A stretch of 56,456 nt of DNA from Cladosporium sp. IMV 00045. Its lineage: Eukaryota; Ascomycota; Dothideomycetes; Cladosporiales; Cladosporiaceae. The position numbers and the translations under genes were made by a program. The notes beneath the pieces were generated by a model. That model did no database searches. It saw nothing but the letters and a program-made list of their open reading frames with translations, and was not told the DNA's origin. The stretch spans positions 1 to 56,456 of the forward strand of contig MSJI02000144.1 in NCBI GenBank assembly GCA_001931905.2, given 5' to 3'. Below are positions 46,101 to 56,451 of the stretch, in pieces; positions within the stretch are counted from its first letter, which is position 1; each line of letters opens with the position of its first letter.

Positions 46101-47150
46101 ATCTCGAGCTTGGTCACGCGACCCGACAGCACCGAGACCCTGAAATCGACGCAGACTGTCTTCTCGACCTCGACAACTCAAGGCAAACCATCGACCAGCA
46201 CGAGCACCGAGCTTGTACTTTTGACTTCTACATACTCTCCCAAAGCTGTGACTATCAAAGCATCGACAACTCTACAGATCGTTTCTACTATCACGCCAAA
46301 GGCCATCACGATTACCGACAATCGGGGTGAGGTGCAGACTTCGTACATCACGAGGACACAAAAAGCCGTGAGCAAGACAAGTTCAGTCTCTCTTTCTGGA
46401 GCCCTTGTCGTCAAGACTAGCACAGCAAAAGCGAGCACCGTCGTTCAGTCCACGACGTCCACACAAATTTCAACAAAGAAGACTACTATCACTTGCGCGC
46501 CATCCTCTGGAGCCCGTCTCTTCCGCAGAGGCCTGGAGGCTCGCGCTGCAGGCACCACGACTCTTACTGTGCTTTCAACGACGACTTCTTTCACGAAGAC
46601 ATCTACCATCAGCTTGCCGGGATCGACATATTGGGTAACGCTCACGAGCACGAGCTCCGGCCGCCCAGCCACAACCCTCAAGCCCGCCACGTCGACTATC
46701 CTCTCGACTTCTTTTGCCACTTCCACGGCATTCCAGACAATCCCCGGAAGTCAGATCACGATCACAAGCTTGGCCACGAGAACATCCGTAACGACAATCA
46801 CGCAGCCGGCCAGCACCCTCACGCGTATCGTTCAGTCGACGTCCACGTCCGTCCTAACCCAGCCCGGCACCACCTCGACTTCCTACAAAATCGTCTCGAG
46901 CACGAGCTACACCACTCTGCCCACGCCTACTTCGACAATTGTGAGAGATGCGAATAGCGTCACAACGTTGACGACCACTCTTCCTGCTCTCACGACGACG
47001 ATTTTCCAGACGATCTCTGGAAAAGCCACGACGTCTGTTTTGACGGTACAGCCGCCGGCTGTGACGAAGACGACGACAAAAACATCCGTATCGACGGTTT
47101 TGCGGACGTCGACGAAGACTAAGGCGGGAGCGCCTGCTTGTACGGCTTAG
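40184..47150 (+). CDS. Giant secreted protein with five tandem pectin-methylesterase (CE8) domains
   Basis: Predicted exons are 40184-40817, 40869-45708 and 45761-47150, giving 2287 aa. A signal peptide (MRSLASGLLALVSLVTA) leads into a Ser/Thr linker. Right-handed beta-helix pectinesterase modules follow at about residues 68-373, 473-779, 816-1136, 1173-1499 and 1529-1847, joined by Ser/Thr-rich linkers. A Ser/Thr-rich stalk (1850-2287) ends it. Pectinesterases remove methyl groups from homogalacturonan. Catalytic residues are kept in domain 3 (Q957, D958, D979, R1040), domain 4 (Q1320, D1321, D1344, R1407) and domain 5 (Q1670, D1671, D1691, R1754). Domains 1 and 2 lack them. No C-terminal hydrophobic GPI signal is visible; a dibasic FRR site lies in the stalk. 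Typical fungal pectinesterases are about 320-400 aa with one domain. Confidence 0.92.
40384..41350 (+). other. Pectinesterase domain 1 (catalytic residues lost)
   Basis: The fold is recognisable from TAINAAISAA, VSVKAGTYSES, AVFRNLNIVNT, YIEG and YYGEFSNTGPGAL. At the GxQDT site it reads GGTGVYQ. At the nucleophile YIEGxxDF it reads YIEGADKLF (Asp position is Lys). At LGRP it reads YLAEP. A 51-nt intron (40818-40868) interrupts the YIEG motif codon. Confidence 0.85.
41650..42570 (+). other. Pectinesterase domain 2 (catalytic residues lost)
   Basis: It is close in layout to domain 1: ISVLAGTYGPVTV, LTLRNLNITNT, LIQGTDKLF, IFGEFQNTDAGSY. The GxQDT site reads SSAQGVYQ, the nucleophile site GTDKLF and the LGRP site YLATP. 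The shared DKLF change suggests domains 1 and 2 descend from one already inactive module. Confidence 0.85.
42680..45827 (+). other. Pectinesterase domains 3-5 (catalytic residues kept)
   Basis: Each module has the beta-helix entry (SYANISAAISALP, SYSNITAALASLP, VYPTIQEALNAAP), a GTYxEQ-type motif, GxQDTL, an Asp in GxxDF and LGRP. The AQxR motif is AAQGR in domain 3, TAQSR in domain 4 and the altered TAAKR in domain 5. Domains 3 and 4 are most alike; domain 5 has the classic LGRPW. Confidence 0.85.
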
Positions 47151-48579
47151 TTGACCGAGAATATAGTTGTTAAGTTTCTTTGAAATCATTTCCTCCTTCA
47201 CACTTGTTCGTTCGTACACTACCTCATGCCTGTGCAGTAGATTCAGAGTGCATTGAGCCTAGTGCCGTCCCAGCGAACCAAAGGCTTTGTAACATTCAGC
47301 CTTACTATACTCCAGACAGACTTCTTTTGCGCACTAGACGTAGAGTCAGGGCAAACTCCAGGGTGAGACATAACCGGCGAGGCAGGATACAATCATCTCT
47401 GTCCTTTCGGAGGGAATAGCAGTGCCGACCTGACCTGAAACTCATAACGACGCTAGAGCTGCATCTTGCCTTGGCTTCGTTGCGCCGCAGCAGCTGAAAG
47501 GGACTTCTTCCCTGTACATGATCACCGGTGAACACTTACCCGTCGGTCACCGAAAGCAGGAACCTCCGACCGGGCGCCTGGCCAATGGATCCTTGATCCT
47601 GCATCCTGCATCCTGCATCCTGACCCAACAGGAATTCTCAGCAGCCAAACTACTGGAACTCACCAGGGTCATACCTAGCACGAGACAATCACGCGGCACT
47701 ATCCATCACAGGAAGTGGACAACGTTCAACCTTCGCCTGTGCTTGAGATACTGCTAACGCCACAAGTCTATGTGTTTTCAAGGCGATCAAAGCCACTCGC
47801 GTTCGAGTTCGATATTCTGGAATGGGCTACGACGCTGAATATGTCGAGCTTGAACTTGAGACCATCTCGACTCCCCAGCGGCTCCCTGCCATAAACCCCC
47901 GGGAGGTTTAGTAACTCATAATCTTCCAGGAAGAGTGGTCTGCCTTCAGGACTCTGCTACTGGTTGTGGAAGCCTTCGGGGAACGTTCCGCTACGCGCTG
48001 CTGCACCGTTGACTTGTGCTTCGACGCCGTACGTCGTCACATTTCTTTCCCCCACAAAGCACAGGATGTTCCCTCCACGGCTCTTCTGCGAACGACCTTG
48101 CAATATTTCAAGCGACATGCAGGGTTAGTGGCTTGGTGCATTCTTGCAGCGTAGGCGAGGGGATGCAAAACGCGAAGGATTCCTCACTCTTGGATCGTCA
48201 TCTAATTTTGGGAAATTGATCTGTCGAGTCCAGCGGTGGCGCCATTTTGCTACTGGGCTTGCCAGTTGTTCGCCGTCTTGGCTAATAAACATCGTCAAGT
48301 TTCTGGTTACGCCGCAATATACGACTACCCGCGAAGTCTGCAAGCGAGCTGATGATGCAACGGCTTTGCACTCGACGCAGGCGCAGACGACTTGGGGCGT
48401 GTGCGATTGCATTGATCATAAAAGCTGTTGCCTGGACTCGATGCCGTAATGATTTGAGCCCCAGTTTCTTACAACCAGCCAGGATAGTGAAGATATCGAC
48501 TTCCATACAACCTCGTACTCATTGAAAATTTGAATCGATCATTCACCACTCACGCTTCGCCCATCACCTACATCCCATC
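47151..48579. other. Intergenic region
   Basis: About 1.4 kb lie between the multi-pectinesterase and the dynamin gene, both on the plus strand. It contains a small tandem repeat (separate entry). Open frames up to about 100 codons have no features. The right part is the presumed promoter of the dynamin gene. Confidence 0.45.
47597..47622 (+). repeat. Short tandem repeat TCCTGCA
   Basis: Three perfect copies of the 7-mer TCCTGCA are followed by a partial fourth copy (TCCTG). It is intergenic and has no visible role. Confidence 0.8.
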
Positions 48580-51421
48580 ATGTCAAACGGTGCCCAGACC
48601 GAGCCAGCCAACAATCATTCGAGGCAGCCAGATCCTCAGATCCTCGGCCTGAAGGCGGTCTCTCAGCTGACCTCTTACCAGCAGCGAGACCTCTTGGATG
48701 CTATTGACAAATTGCGGCGCTCGAATATCTCTAGCGAAGACTTCAGCATCCCTCAGGTCGTCGTCTGCGGAGACCAGTCAGCTGGCAAGAGCTCTGTACT
48801 CGAGGCAATTTCTCGATTGAGATTTCCAGTTCGTGGTTCAAACGCTACGACTAAGTTTGCTACAGAGGTAGTGCTTCGCAACGACTCTTCGGCTACGTCC
48901 ACGCCTGTCAAGCTCAAGATACTAGCCAACAAAGCTCGCACGCCAGAGGGGAAGTCGCATATCGAGAACTTCGGCTTCGATGTCGATCCACAGGACCCGA
49001 AAGCATTCTCTGCTGCTATAGAAGCAGCATTGGAATACCTGGAGTCGTATGAGCCCGACACAAAGTTCTGGTACGACAAGCTTCACGTTGAGATCTCAGG
49101 CCCAAATCAACCTAACTTGACCCTCGTCGACTTACCCGGACTAATCCAACAAGAATCCAATGCGAGGCCAGGTGACAAGCAAAGGATCAAGAATCTTGTC
49201 AAGCAGTACATCAGCGAACCCAAGACCACCACTCTTGCTGTCGTTAGTGCTATCAACGACATTGAAAACCAAGAGGTCATACAGCTGGTCAAAGACTCTA
49301 ACGATGCCATCGAAAGGACAATCGGCGTTCTTACGAAAGGCGATCGCGCAGCTCCAGGTTCTGATGATGAGGAGACTGCTATACTTCTCGCCTGCAACAG
49401 GAAAGTGCCTTTAAGGCTGGGATGGCATGCTTTGAGAAATATGGACCATCAGAAGCAGGGTGTTTCTTACGAGCATAGAGACGAAGTCGAGCAGACATTC
49501 TTTTCGAAGCGTCCTTGGTCACAGATCGATAAGAAGAATGTCGGAATAGATGCGTTGCGCGAGAAGCTGAGCCAGTGCCTCTTCGGCAGCATTACGCATG
49601 ACCTTCCTGCCTTCGTGGGCCTTATGCAGGACAAGCTCCAGGAGTGTCGAGTCTACCTCGATAAACTTGGTGCGGCGCGAGACTCCCCAGACTCGCAAAG
49701 CTACCACCTTCAACGCATCCAAAGAGACTTACAAAGCTTGATTCAGGACGCGCTTGATGGACGCGAAGGCCGCAGCGATTTCGCAGACTTCTTTGACGGC
49801 TCCTCTAATAGAGTGCTGCGGACTACAATCAACCGATACAGCCGTAGCTTTGCTGTGAAGATGAGAGAAGAAGGAAAGCAATACAACATCTTCGGGCCAT
49901 CCAATGAACGGAAAGCGTAGGTTTAGCAGGCACCATGCGCCCAGATTGTAATGCTAACCTATGTTCCTATCACAGACACTTCGAAGATTACTCGCCCGAC
50001 GCCAACAAGCCTAACTTTTATCCGCCGTATATATCTAGCGGAGCTGAGACGAGACCCATCAACATCTCACTGAAAGCATACTGCGGCATCCTAGCGGGTT
50101 TCATGGACGACACTCGAGGGACGAGCCTGCAGGGATTCCAGGCTCCAAGCACCCAAGTCGCGATTTTCAGGCAGCAGTCTGTGTTCTGGAGTGCAATCTC
50201 CAAAGAATACCTTGACGCTTGTTATGCTGCTACCTTGGAGTTCCTCAGGTGTGCAGTGGCATACGTAGCTGACCGACACACCGGTGAAAAGCTCATGCAT
50301 GCTTTCATGGAACAGTCTTACGTCGACATAGGAACTAGATTGGACGCAAAACTCGACGAATTGCTTTGGCCATATCAGAAAAGCCATCCGTCAACTCAAA
50401 ACCCGAACTACACATCGAACGTCAGCGCTGGGAAAAAGAAGCAAGGGAGTGAGAGTGACGAGGACGAAGAGGAAGTGGAGGCTGACTCTTGTGTCGCCGC
50501 CTCTTGGACCGAAGCAGCCGAGCAACTCGACTTGCCAGATGATCTCATATTTGCAGCAGAGGCGCTTGACATTACTGACGCGTATTACAACGTGAGTAGT
50601 CTTTCAGTGCCATGAATACCAGACGCTAACCGATTACAGCTTGCTCTCAACACATTCGTCGACAATGTCACTACTTTAGGGGTTGAAGCAATCCTTTTGG
50701 ACAAGATTAAGGGGTTGTTGGCTTTCGAAGATATTGCCCGACTCAAGGGTGATCGTCTGGCCGAAATTGCTGGAGAGCCGCCGGGCGCTCAGCACAAACG
50801 CGATGGACTGAACAACCAAGTCGCAGTGCTTATTGAAGTCATCCGTACCTGCAAGAAGTACCAACTGACAAGCTCATGTACGTGTGTTTCACAGGATATA
50901 TAGCACCTAAGTGCCACTGACGTTCGCTAGCATACGCAAACCCTTCTCCACTTACATCAAACAATGCAGAGGCGAGCGAGCAGAACACGCATGACAAACG
51001 TGCAGATTCTACCGAGTCAAACACCACAATGCATGCCATCAGGTCAGTCAGAGTAGTCTCGGTCGCTTTCTCGCGGCCAAAGTTTGTGAACAGCCAGCAA
51101 AAGAGAGGCATCAAAAGACGGAGAGTTCATACTAATACATTACCAAGACGCAACATGGTCTCTTCTGATCCTCGACCGGCCAACTCTTCTCGAAACAACA
51201 ACGCAAGCGTACCCTCCTTTTCGTCCTTCGGAGCGTCCAGTGCTAGATCAACAAGTAACACACCGGGCGGCCTCTTTGGAAATTTGTCCACGTCCAAGCC
51301 CCATGCTCTGAATAGCGGAACACTCTTCTCCTCGAGTTCTCCATCTCCCGATTCACGAACTTCGGACTCGAGGTCGAAATTTTCGTTTCGACCAAGTGGA
51401 GCTAATGATCCTGATTCTTAG
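48580..51421 (+). CDS. Mx-like dynamin-family GTPase
   Basis: This is a large membrane-remodelling-type GTPase of the fungal dynamin / Mx-like group. Predicted exons are 48580-49916, 49976-50591, 50640-50877 and 50931-51421, giving 893 aa. GTPase motifs are G1 GDQSAGKSS, a G2-like TTKFATEV, G3 DLPGL and G4 TKGD. The dynamin middle/stalk region spans exons 1-3, and a GED-like helical segment follows (LLAFEDIARLKGDRL). No pleckstrin-homology or transmembrane domain is seen. The last exon encodes an unusual tail: a basic cluster KRGIKRRR, then Ser-rich sequence with FG/LF dipeptides. Fungal Mx-like dynamins are numerous and variable and of mostly unknown role. Confidence 0.88.
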
Positions 51422-53818
51422 CAACCTCTTTGATCTATTAAGGTCTTGACGGGCTCGCAAAAGATGGTTCTCATTGTGTTGAATCTGTGGGGGAAGTTGA
51501 CTCTCTAGGCTACATAATAAGAGGGGGAGATCGCGCGACTCATATGTTGCTGTCGTAGGATAGACCCATTCTACCATTGTACTGCCAAATTTCGCCGTCC
51601 ATTGTGATCCGGAGCGACTTTTGGGATGTTTTCATAATTATTTTACCAAGCGTGATAATCACATACGACCATAGGTCAGTGAAAACTGGGCATCCCGTCC
51701 GCTCTGCCATACATAAGCACTGAACCGGGCGACTAGTACTAGAGTGGGTGACCATCTGGGAATCCCGCCTGTTGTATGTAAATTCGTTTTTTCTTTTGCT
51801 TCCCAGCGGCAGCATTTCCCCGTCACACTTTTTAGACCGCTCTTCCCGGCGTGGTTACACGCAGCCTCTCGAAGGCAGACGCATTGGTAGACCAGCAGCA
51901 TACTCCTCGTTTTGCTTGGCTGAGAATGTTACCGCTTTGAAGTCAACTTTATCACAGGCGTCGTTGCGTACTGCAACTGTGCGGTCGACAAGATCCAAGC
52001 AATAATATCGACACTTCAACGAATGTGGCCGCCCAGGCCCGCAGCAACAAATAGTCAATGATCGCGATTGGTGTTAAAGGGAATGCGAAGGTTTGTCTCA
52101 CCATCTCAAAATAGTCACTCTCCATTGTGATGGTGCCGTTCACCCTCAGCTTCCGAAAGCCTGTTGGTAAAAGCACTCAGGCACCTGCAATCACGAGTCG
52201 GATGCCACTGAACACCCTGCAAGCATGCTGCTGTTGAGGAAGAGCCAGCAAATGACGACATCGAAATCTAACATTAGCACTACTGACGATCTCCATGGGC
52301 AGACTCATCTGGATGCTCGAACAGACTATGGCAAGCCAGGAATGGGTGATGCGCGGCTTGCGGAATGCAATGCGGTCGTCAGATCCTTGAAAAAGTTGTG
52401 CAAATCGCTGACTGTGACGCTGCGGCGTGTACTGGGCAGAGGAAATCTGCACATCTTACGACGATGGCCGCCCAAGATGCTGAATTGGATCCTAAATCTC
52501 GAAGACCCTGTGGTATTTGGGCGCGTAGCTTAAAAAGGCTGGCCCCGCAAGGTGATTGCCATAAGCGGACTGAAGCTCAATGGTGGTGTCGCTGAGGGAG
52601 TAGTCAGGCGTGAATGCAAACGTAATAGAGACTTGAATTGAATTGTTGCGAGGCGTGCGAGACTTCTCGACAAGACCGCCGCGTGGCCGGACCTCAAGAC
52701 ATGGCTTGCATGCATGTCATGCTTTAAGGAATGAGTTTTACTCAATGCAGTTGCGGGTTGAAGGAGGTATACTGGCCGCGAGTGGAAGCTTTCAGCACGA
52801 ATGCCACCGGACGGCCTGCGGATCGAGGCATCCTTCGAATCGACAGATGGGGGCGGTAGCTAGAGCCCTGAGCCGTCTCTGTACGCCTGTCCTAGGTAGT
52901 CGGTTCACGCACCCGAAAATACTAATGTGCCTACCTGGAGTTTCTATGCTCGTTTCGTCCCTAATCTACCGGCAGGCATCTGTACTGCCGAGAGCTTGGC
53001 GCTCCCGCCCAGAGTCGTTTGACTTCACTTCAGCGATCATGGATTCTACCTTCATGCTGAGCGGGAGGAAAGCATGTGCAGATCAGACTTGCAGATCAGC
53101 CGCGAGATACTGACGGTTCGTCAAAGCAACCAACACAATAATCGGTCTCCGGCAAATGAGTAAATAAATAACCAAAGTTGCACCATTGCGTGTATTTAGG
53201 ATCTTTCAAGACCAATCGCATAGTGAAACCCCAGCAATCGCTCTCGATCGTTTTATCCTGCCATCGCTTCAATAAGTATCATGAGCCCTGCCCTATTTGC
53301 AATGCCTTCATGTTGCTAAAGACTAAAGGCCCATGAACGTGTGCATGCGAGCTGACACAGCATGCCCATCCACGAATCAATTTGTCACAGTATGTCACTG
53401 AGACCAAGGTGAGATCGAATTAGAACATCTGCTGTTGCCAAAAGTGCAGTTGAAGGGGAATGCGAAGGTGGTACCTCTTTCCGAAGGCTATCGTGCATAT
53501 CATTCGAACCCTCTCCTCACCATGACAAATATCCAACGGGCATAGGAACAGGCCACATCTAGGCCTCGTCAACCGTTTCGCATGCATGTGGTGCCACCTC
53601 CCAAATACTGTGCAAGAAGAGGTATGGAGCTGTACGCCATTGGCTTGGAGGTTGATCGTTGCAAAGCTCTTCTTGGAAAATGAAAGCAACAGAGCAAAGC
53701 AAAAGCTTTCCAAAAAGAACATTTAAGGCAGCGAAGATGGCACACATACCCGCTCTTTCTCCTCCTCAACAAACAATTTCACGTCCCATCCACAGAGTCA
53801 TTACAATACGATATCATC
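51422..53818. other. Gene-poor region containing one 5S rRNA gene
   Basis: This 2.4-kb interval holds the 5S gene at 51661-51779. Elsewhere, open frames of 60-160 codons on both strands lack domains, consistent codon choice or splice support. The right 300 nt are the presumed promoter and leader of the small secreted protein. Confidence 0.5.
51661..51779 (+). rRNA. 5S ribosomal RNA
   Basis: This 119-nt gene starts ACATACGACCATAGGTCAGT and ends CCGCCTGTTGTATGT; the first and last 7 nt (ACATACG... and ...TTGTATGT) pair as the terminal stem. Internal promoter-like sequence TGACCATCTGGGAATCCC and the GGGCATCCCGTCCGCT segment match eukaryotic 5S. A T-rich run (CGTTTTTTC) follows at about 51786-51794, fitting RNA polymerase III termination. 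A single dispersed 5S gene is normal for filamentous ascomycetes, unlike tandem rDNA-linked 5S in yeasts. Confidence 0.93.
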
Positions 53819-54145
53819 ATGCATCTCTCAGCAGCAATCCTCCCCCTCCTCCTCGGCGCAGCCTACGCCAACTACTACGTCGAGTGCGACGACGGCAAAG
53901 GCCACTACGAGAAGTACAACAAGCCGATGAAGAAGGGCGAGAGGACGGACTGCCACAAGTTCAACTACGGCATGCACAACTTCGAGTACTGGCAGGATGA
54001 CGGCAAGAACTACAAGTTTGAGTTCTACGAGGGCGACAAGTGCAACGGCGACAAACACGACGAGAGGGCTTCCAAGATTAAGCACCATAAGAAGAAGGAG
54101 AGGGAGCATGACGAGTGCTGGAGCTACAGGGTTTACTGCGACTAG
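53819..54145 (+). CDS. Small secreted cysteine-containing protein
   Basis: This 108-aa single-exon protein is of no family I recognise. A signal peptide (MHLSAAILPLLLGAAYA) precedes a mature chain of about 91 residues. The mature chain is rich in Lys, Asp, Glu, His and Tyr, with five cysteines (C23, C45, C75, C100, C107). The middle has repeated aromatic/charged strings (FEYWQDDGKNYKFEFYEGD) and a basic HHKKKERE. Size, secretion and cysteines fit the general profile of fungal secreted effectors or antimicrobial-type proteins, but five cysteines leave one unpaired. It lies in a gene-poor stretch with 2.4 kb upstream and 1 kb downstream without genes. Confidence 0.75.
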   Translation: MHLSAAILPLLLGAAYANYYVECDDGKGHYEKYNKPMKKGERTDCHKFNYGMHNFEYWQDDGKNYKFEFYEGDKCNGDKHDERASKIKHHKKKEREHDECWSYRVYCD

Positions 54146-55109
54146 AAGATTGGTGGTTGATGCGAGTGGATCATAGGTGCAGATTTGGTATGTCAGGCTC
54201 CGTCTTCGACGGATTCTTCTTATTGCTTGCTCAGTACTAACCATCTATTCGGGCACCTAGACACCATCACAGTCGCTTCCAGCAAGCTAGTTAACGGCAA
54301 CTTTTGCAAAAAGCCCGTCACCAACATGCCAGTCATTTCCGACAGTCAAAGGATGTGAATAGTAAGAACTTGAGTTCAGGTTGAGTCCGAAGGTAGCGTA
54401 ATGTGGTTAACAAAATGAAGTGCCATGCACACCAAAGCCTCAAATTCGTGATTGATTGGTATCTCGAATCTGCTTCCAACTCACATGCTCCTGGTGTGAA
54501 AGCAATGCAATCCCTTGTTGTACATCCTCCAGGTTCCGATGGGCCGCAGTGATAGTGTCGTGGTTTGAGGTGCACCGGTACTTTCACGAACGCGTTTGCC
54601 AACTGTGGTTAGATTGGTCTCATTCTCGGCGACGGCGCCATTTCTAGTACTGTTGGCGTGAACAACAAGAATGGAGATGACACTGGAGGAATTGGCTTTT
54701 CTGGCGCGTGCCCTCCTCCTAAATGCAGGAATCGTCTGATGCATTCTAGTAGAGTCACGGGACTAGAACTCTAGTGACGATAGGCGCTTGACCTTGGAGA
54801 CCAGGTGAGCATCGAACACGTGTTTGAGAAGTTGCAGTCGCTTCTCTGTAGCCTTGGTATCGATTCTCTGCGCATGATAATTGGGGGTTTCGTTAGATGA
54901 TGCTACACACGATTTGATGCCATACTATGCGTCCCAGCATCAAAGAAGCTATAGTACACTGTAATGCTTTCTGCCGACTTTGCTTTTGGATTCTCCGGAG
55001 AGAGTTGGAAAGATGCCACCCGCCCATGGTTTTTTCATGTATCTGTCGTCAGCCGACACGGGTGGTTCGACATTGCTCTCCTCCTCTTTTCGTTCTTATT
55101 AAAACACAT
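54146..55109. other. Intergenic region
   Basis: This 964-nt gap separates the stops of the small secreted protein (+) and aspartate aminotransferase (-). No supported gene is seen. Confidence 0.45.
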
Positions 55110-56451
55110 CTAACCCTTGACCTTGTAGATGGCCTCGGCCAGACGGCCAACGTTCTCGCTCGTGATGCCAGCAACGCTGATGCGGCCGTCCTTGGTGGCG
55201 TAGACGGAGTGCTCCTCAGCCAGCTTGGTCATCTGCTCGGCGGTCAGGCCGGTGTAGGCGAACATGCCGATCTGGCTGGTGATGTGGCTCCAGTCGTGCT
55301 TGCTGCCGAGCTTCTCAAGGTTGCCCTTGAGGAGGGCGCGCATCTCGATGATGCGGTCGGCCATGCCCTTGACCTCGCCAAGCCACTGCTTGTTGAGGGC
55401 GGCGTCGTTCAGAATGGTGGAGGCGACACGGGCGCCGTGCACGGGAGGGTTGGAGTAGAGAGGGCGGACGAGGATCTTGATCTGAGAGTCGACGCGGGCC
55501 TTCTCCTCGGCAGACTCGGTGACGATGGAGAAAGCGCCGACACGCTCGCCGTAGAGACCCTGTGGATTGTTTGTTAGCTGATGATGGATGTGCCATTGAC
55601 ATTGCGTGTCAACTTACCATGTTCTTGGCGAAGGACTGGGCAAGGCAGGGCTGGTGACCTTGCTCAATGAAGTAACGGAGCGCGAAAGCGTCCTTGTTGG
55701 TGTCGCCAGAGGCGAAGCCCTGGTAAGCCATGTCGAAGAAGGGGTAGTGGTTGCCCTCCTTGACGGCATCGCTGATCTGCTTCCACTGCTCCTCAGTGGG
55801 GTCGACACCAGTCGGGTTGTGGGCGCAAGCGTGCAGCAAGACGATGCTGCCCTTGGGCATCTTCTTGATGTCCTCGACCATGCCATCGAAGTCCAGGCCG
55901 ATGGTGTCCTTGTTGTAGTAGCGGTACTGCTTAACCTCAAGACCGCAGTCGGTGAAGACGGCCTTGTGGTTGGCCCACGACGGGGTCGGGATGTAGATGG
56001 CCTTTGCGCCGGGGTAGTGACGCTCGAGGAAAGCACCGCCTATCCTGAGAGCACCAGTTCCGGAGATGCTCTGAGTGATGACAACGCGACCCTCGTTGAC
56101 GGCAGCGCTGTTGGGGCCATAGGCGAGGAGAGCGGCGGCCTTGGTGAAGTCGGGCACACCAGTGATGCCAGCGTACTCCTTGTCGAGGTTCTGCTTGACG
56201 ACCTTCTGCTCGGCCTCTCTGACGGAGGGCAGAACGTAAGGCTTGCCCTTGTCATCGCGGTATGCGCCAACACCGAGGTTGATCTTCTTGGGGTTGGAGT
56301 CCTTCTTGAAGGCCTCAGTGATGCCGAGAATGGCGTCGGGAGGGCCCTGGGGCACCTGCGACCAGGCAGAGGCGGCGCGGAGGGACTGCTTGTTGAAGAC
56401 GGCGCGGGTGTTGGCCGCAGTGGCGCTGCGAAGGGCGGTCTTGGAGAGCAT
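55110..56451 (-). CDS. Aspartate aminotransferase, mitochondrial
   Basis: This PLP enzyme interconverts aspartate/2-oxoglutarate and oxaloacetate/glutamate in the malate-aspartate shuttle. Predicted exons are 55618-56451 and 55110-55559, giving 427 aa; intron ends are GTAAGT and CACAG. The first 28 residues ([20 protein letters not shown]...) form a typical mitochondrial presequence. The PLP-binding lysine is K276 in [14 protein letters not shown], which spans the splice junction. D240 (FFDMAYQGF) and NPTGVDP are also conserved. Codon use is strongly optimised, as in highly expressed genes. The start ATG lies 6 nt from the window edge, so its promoter is outside. Confidence 0.95.

Noticed and set aside
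51540..51815. Minus-strand open frame across the 5S gene
   Set aside because: It is the complement of the 5S rRNA. A similar short peptide string in the frame at 36187-36399 only reflects the 5S relic there, which supports the relic rather than a protein.
52225..53113. Plus-strand frames of 102 and 156 codons in the gene-poor stretch
   Set aside because: There is no domain, signal peptide, splice support or consistent codon pattern.
52070..53470. Repeated string GGGAATGCGAAGGT at about 52079 and 53457
   Set aside because: A shared 14-mer is expected by chance in a 56-kb window and the flanks do not match.
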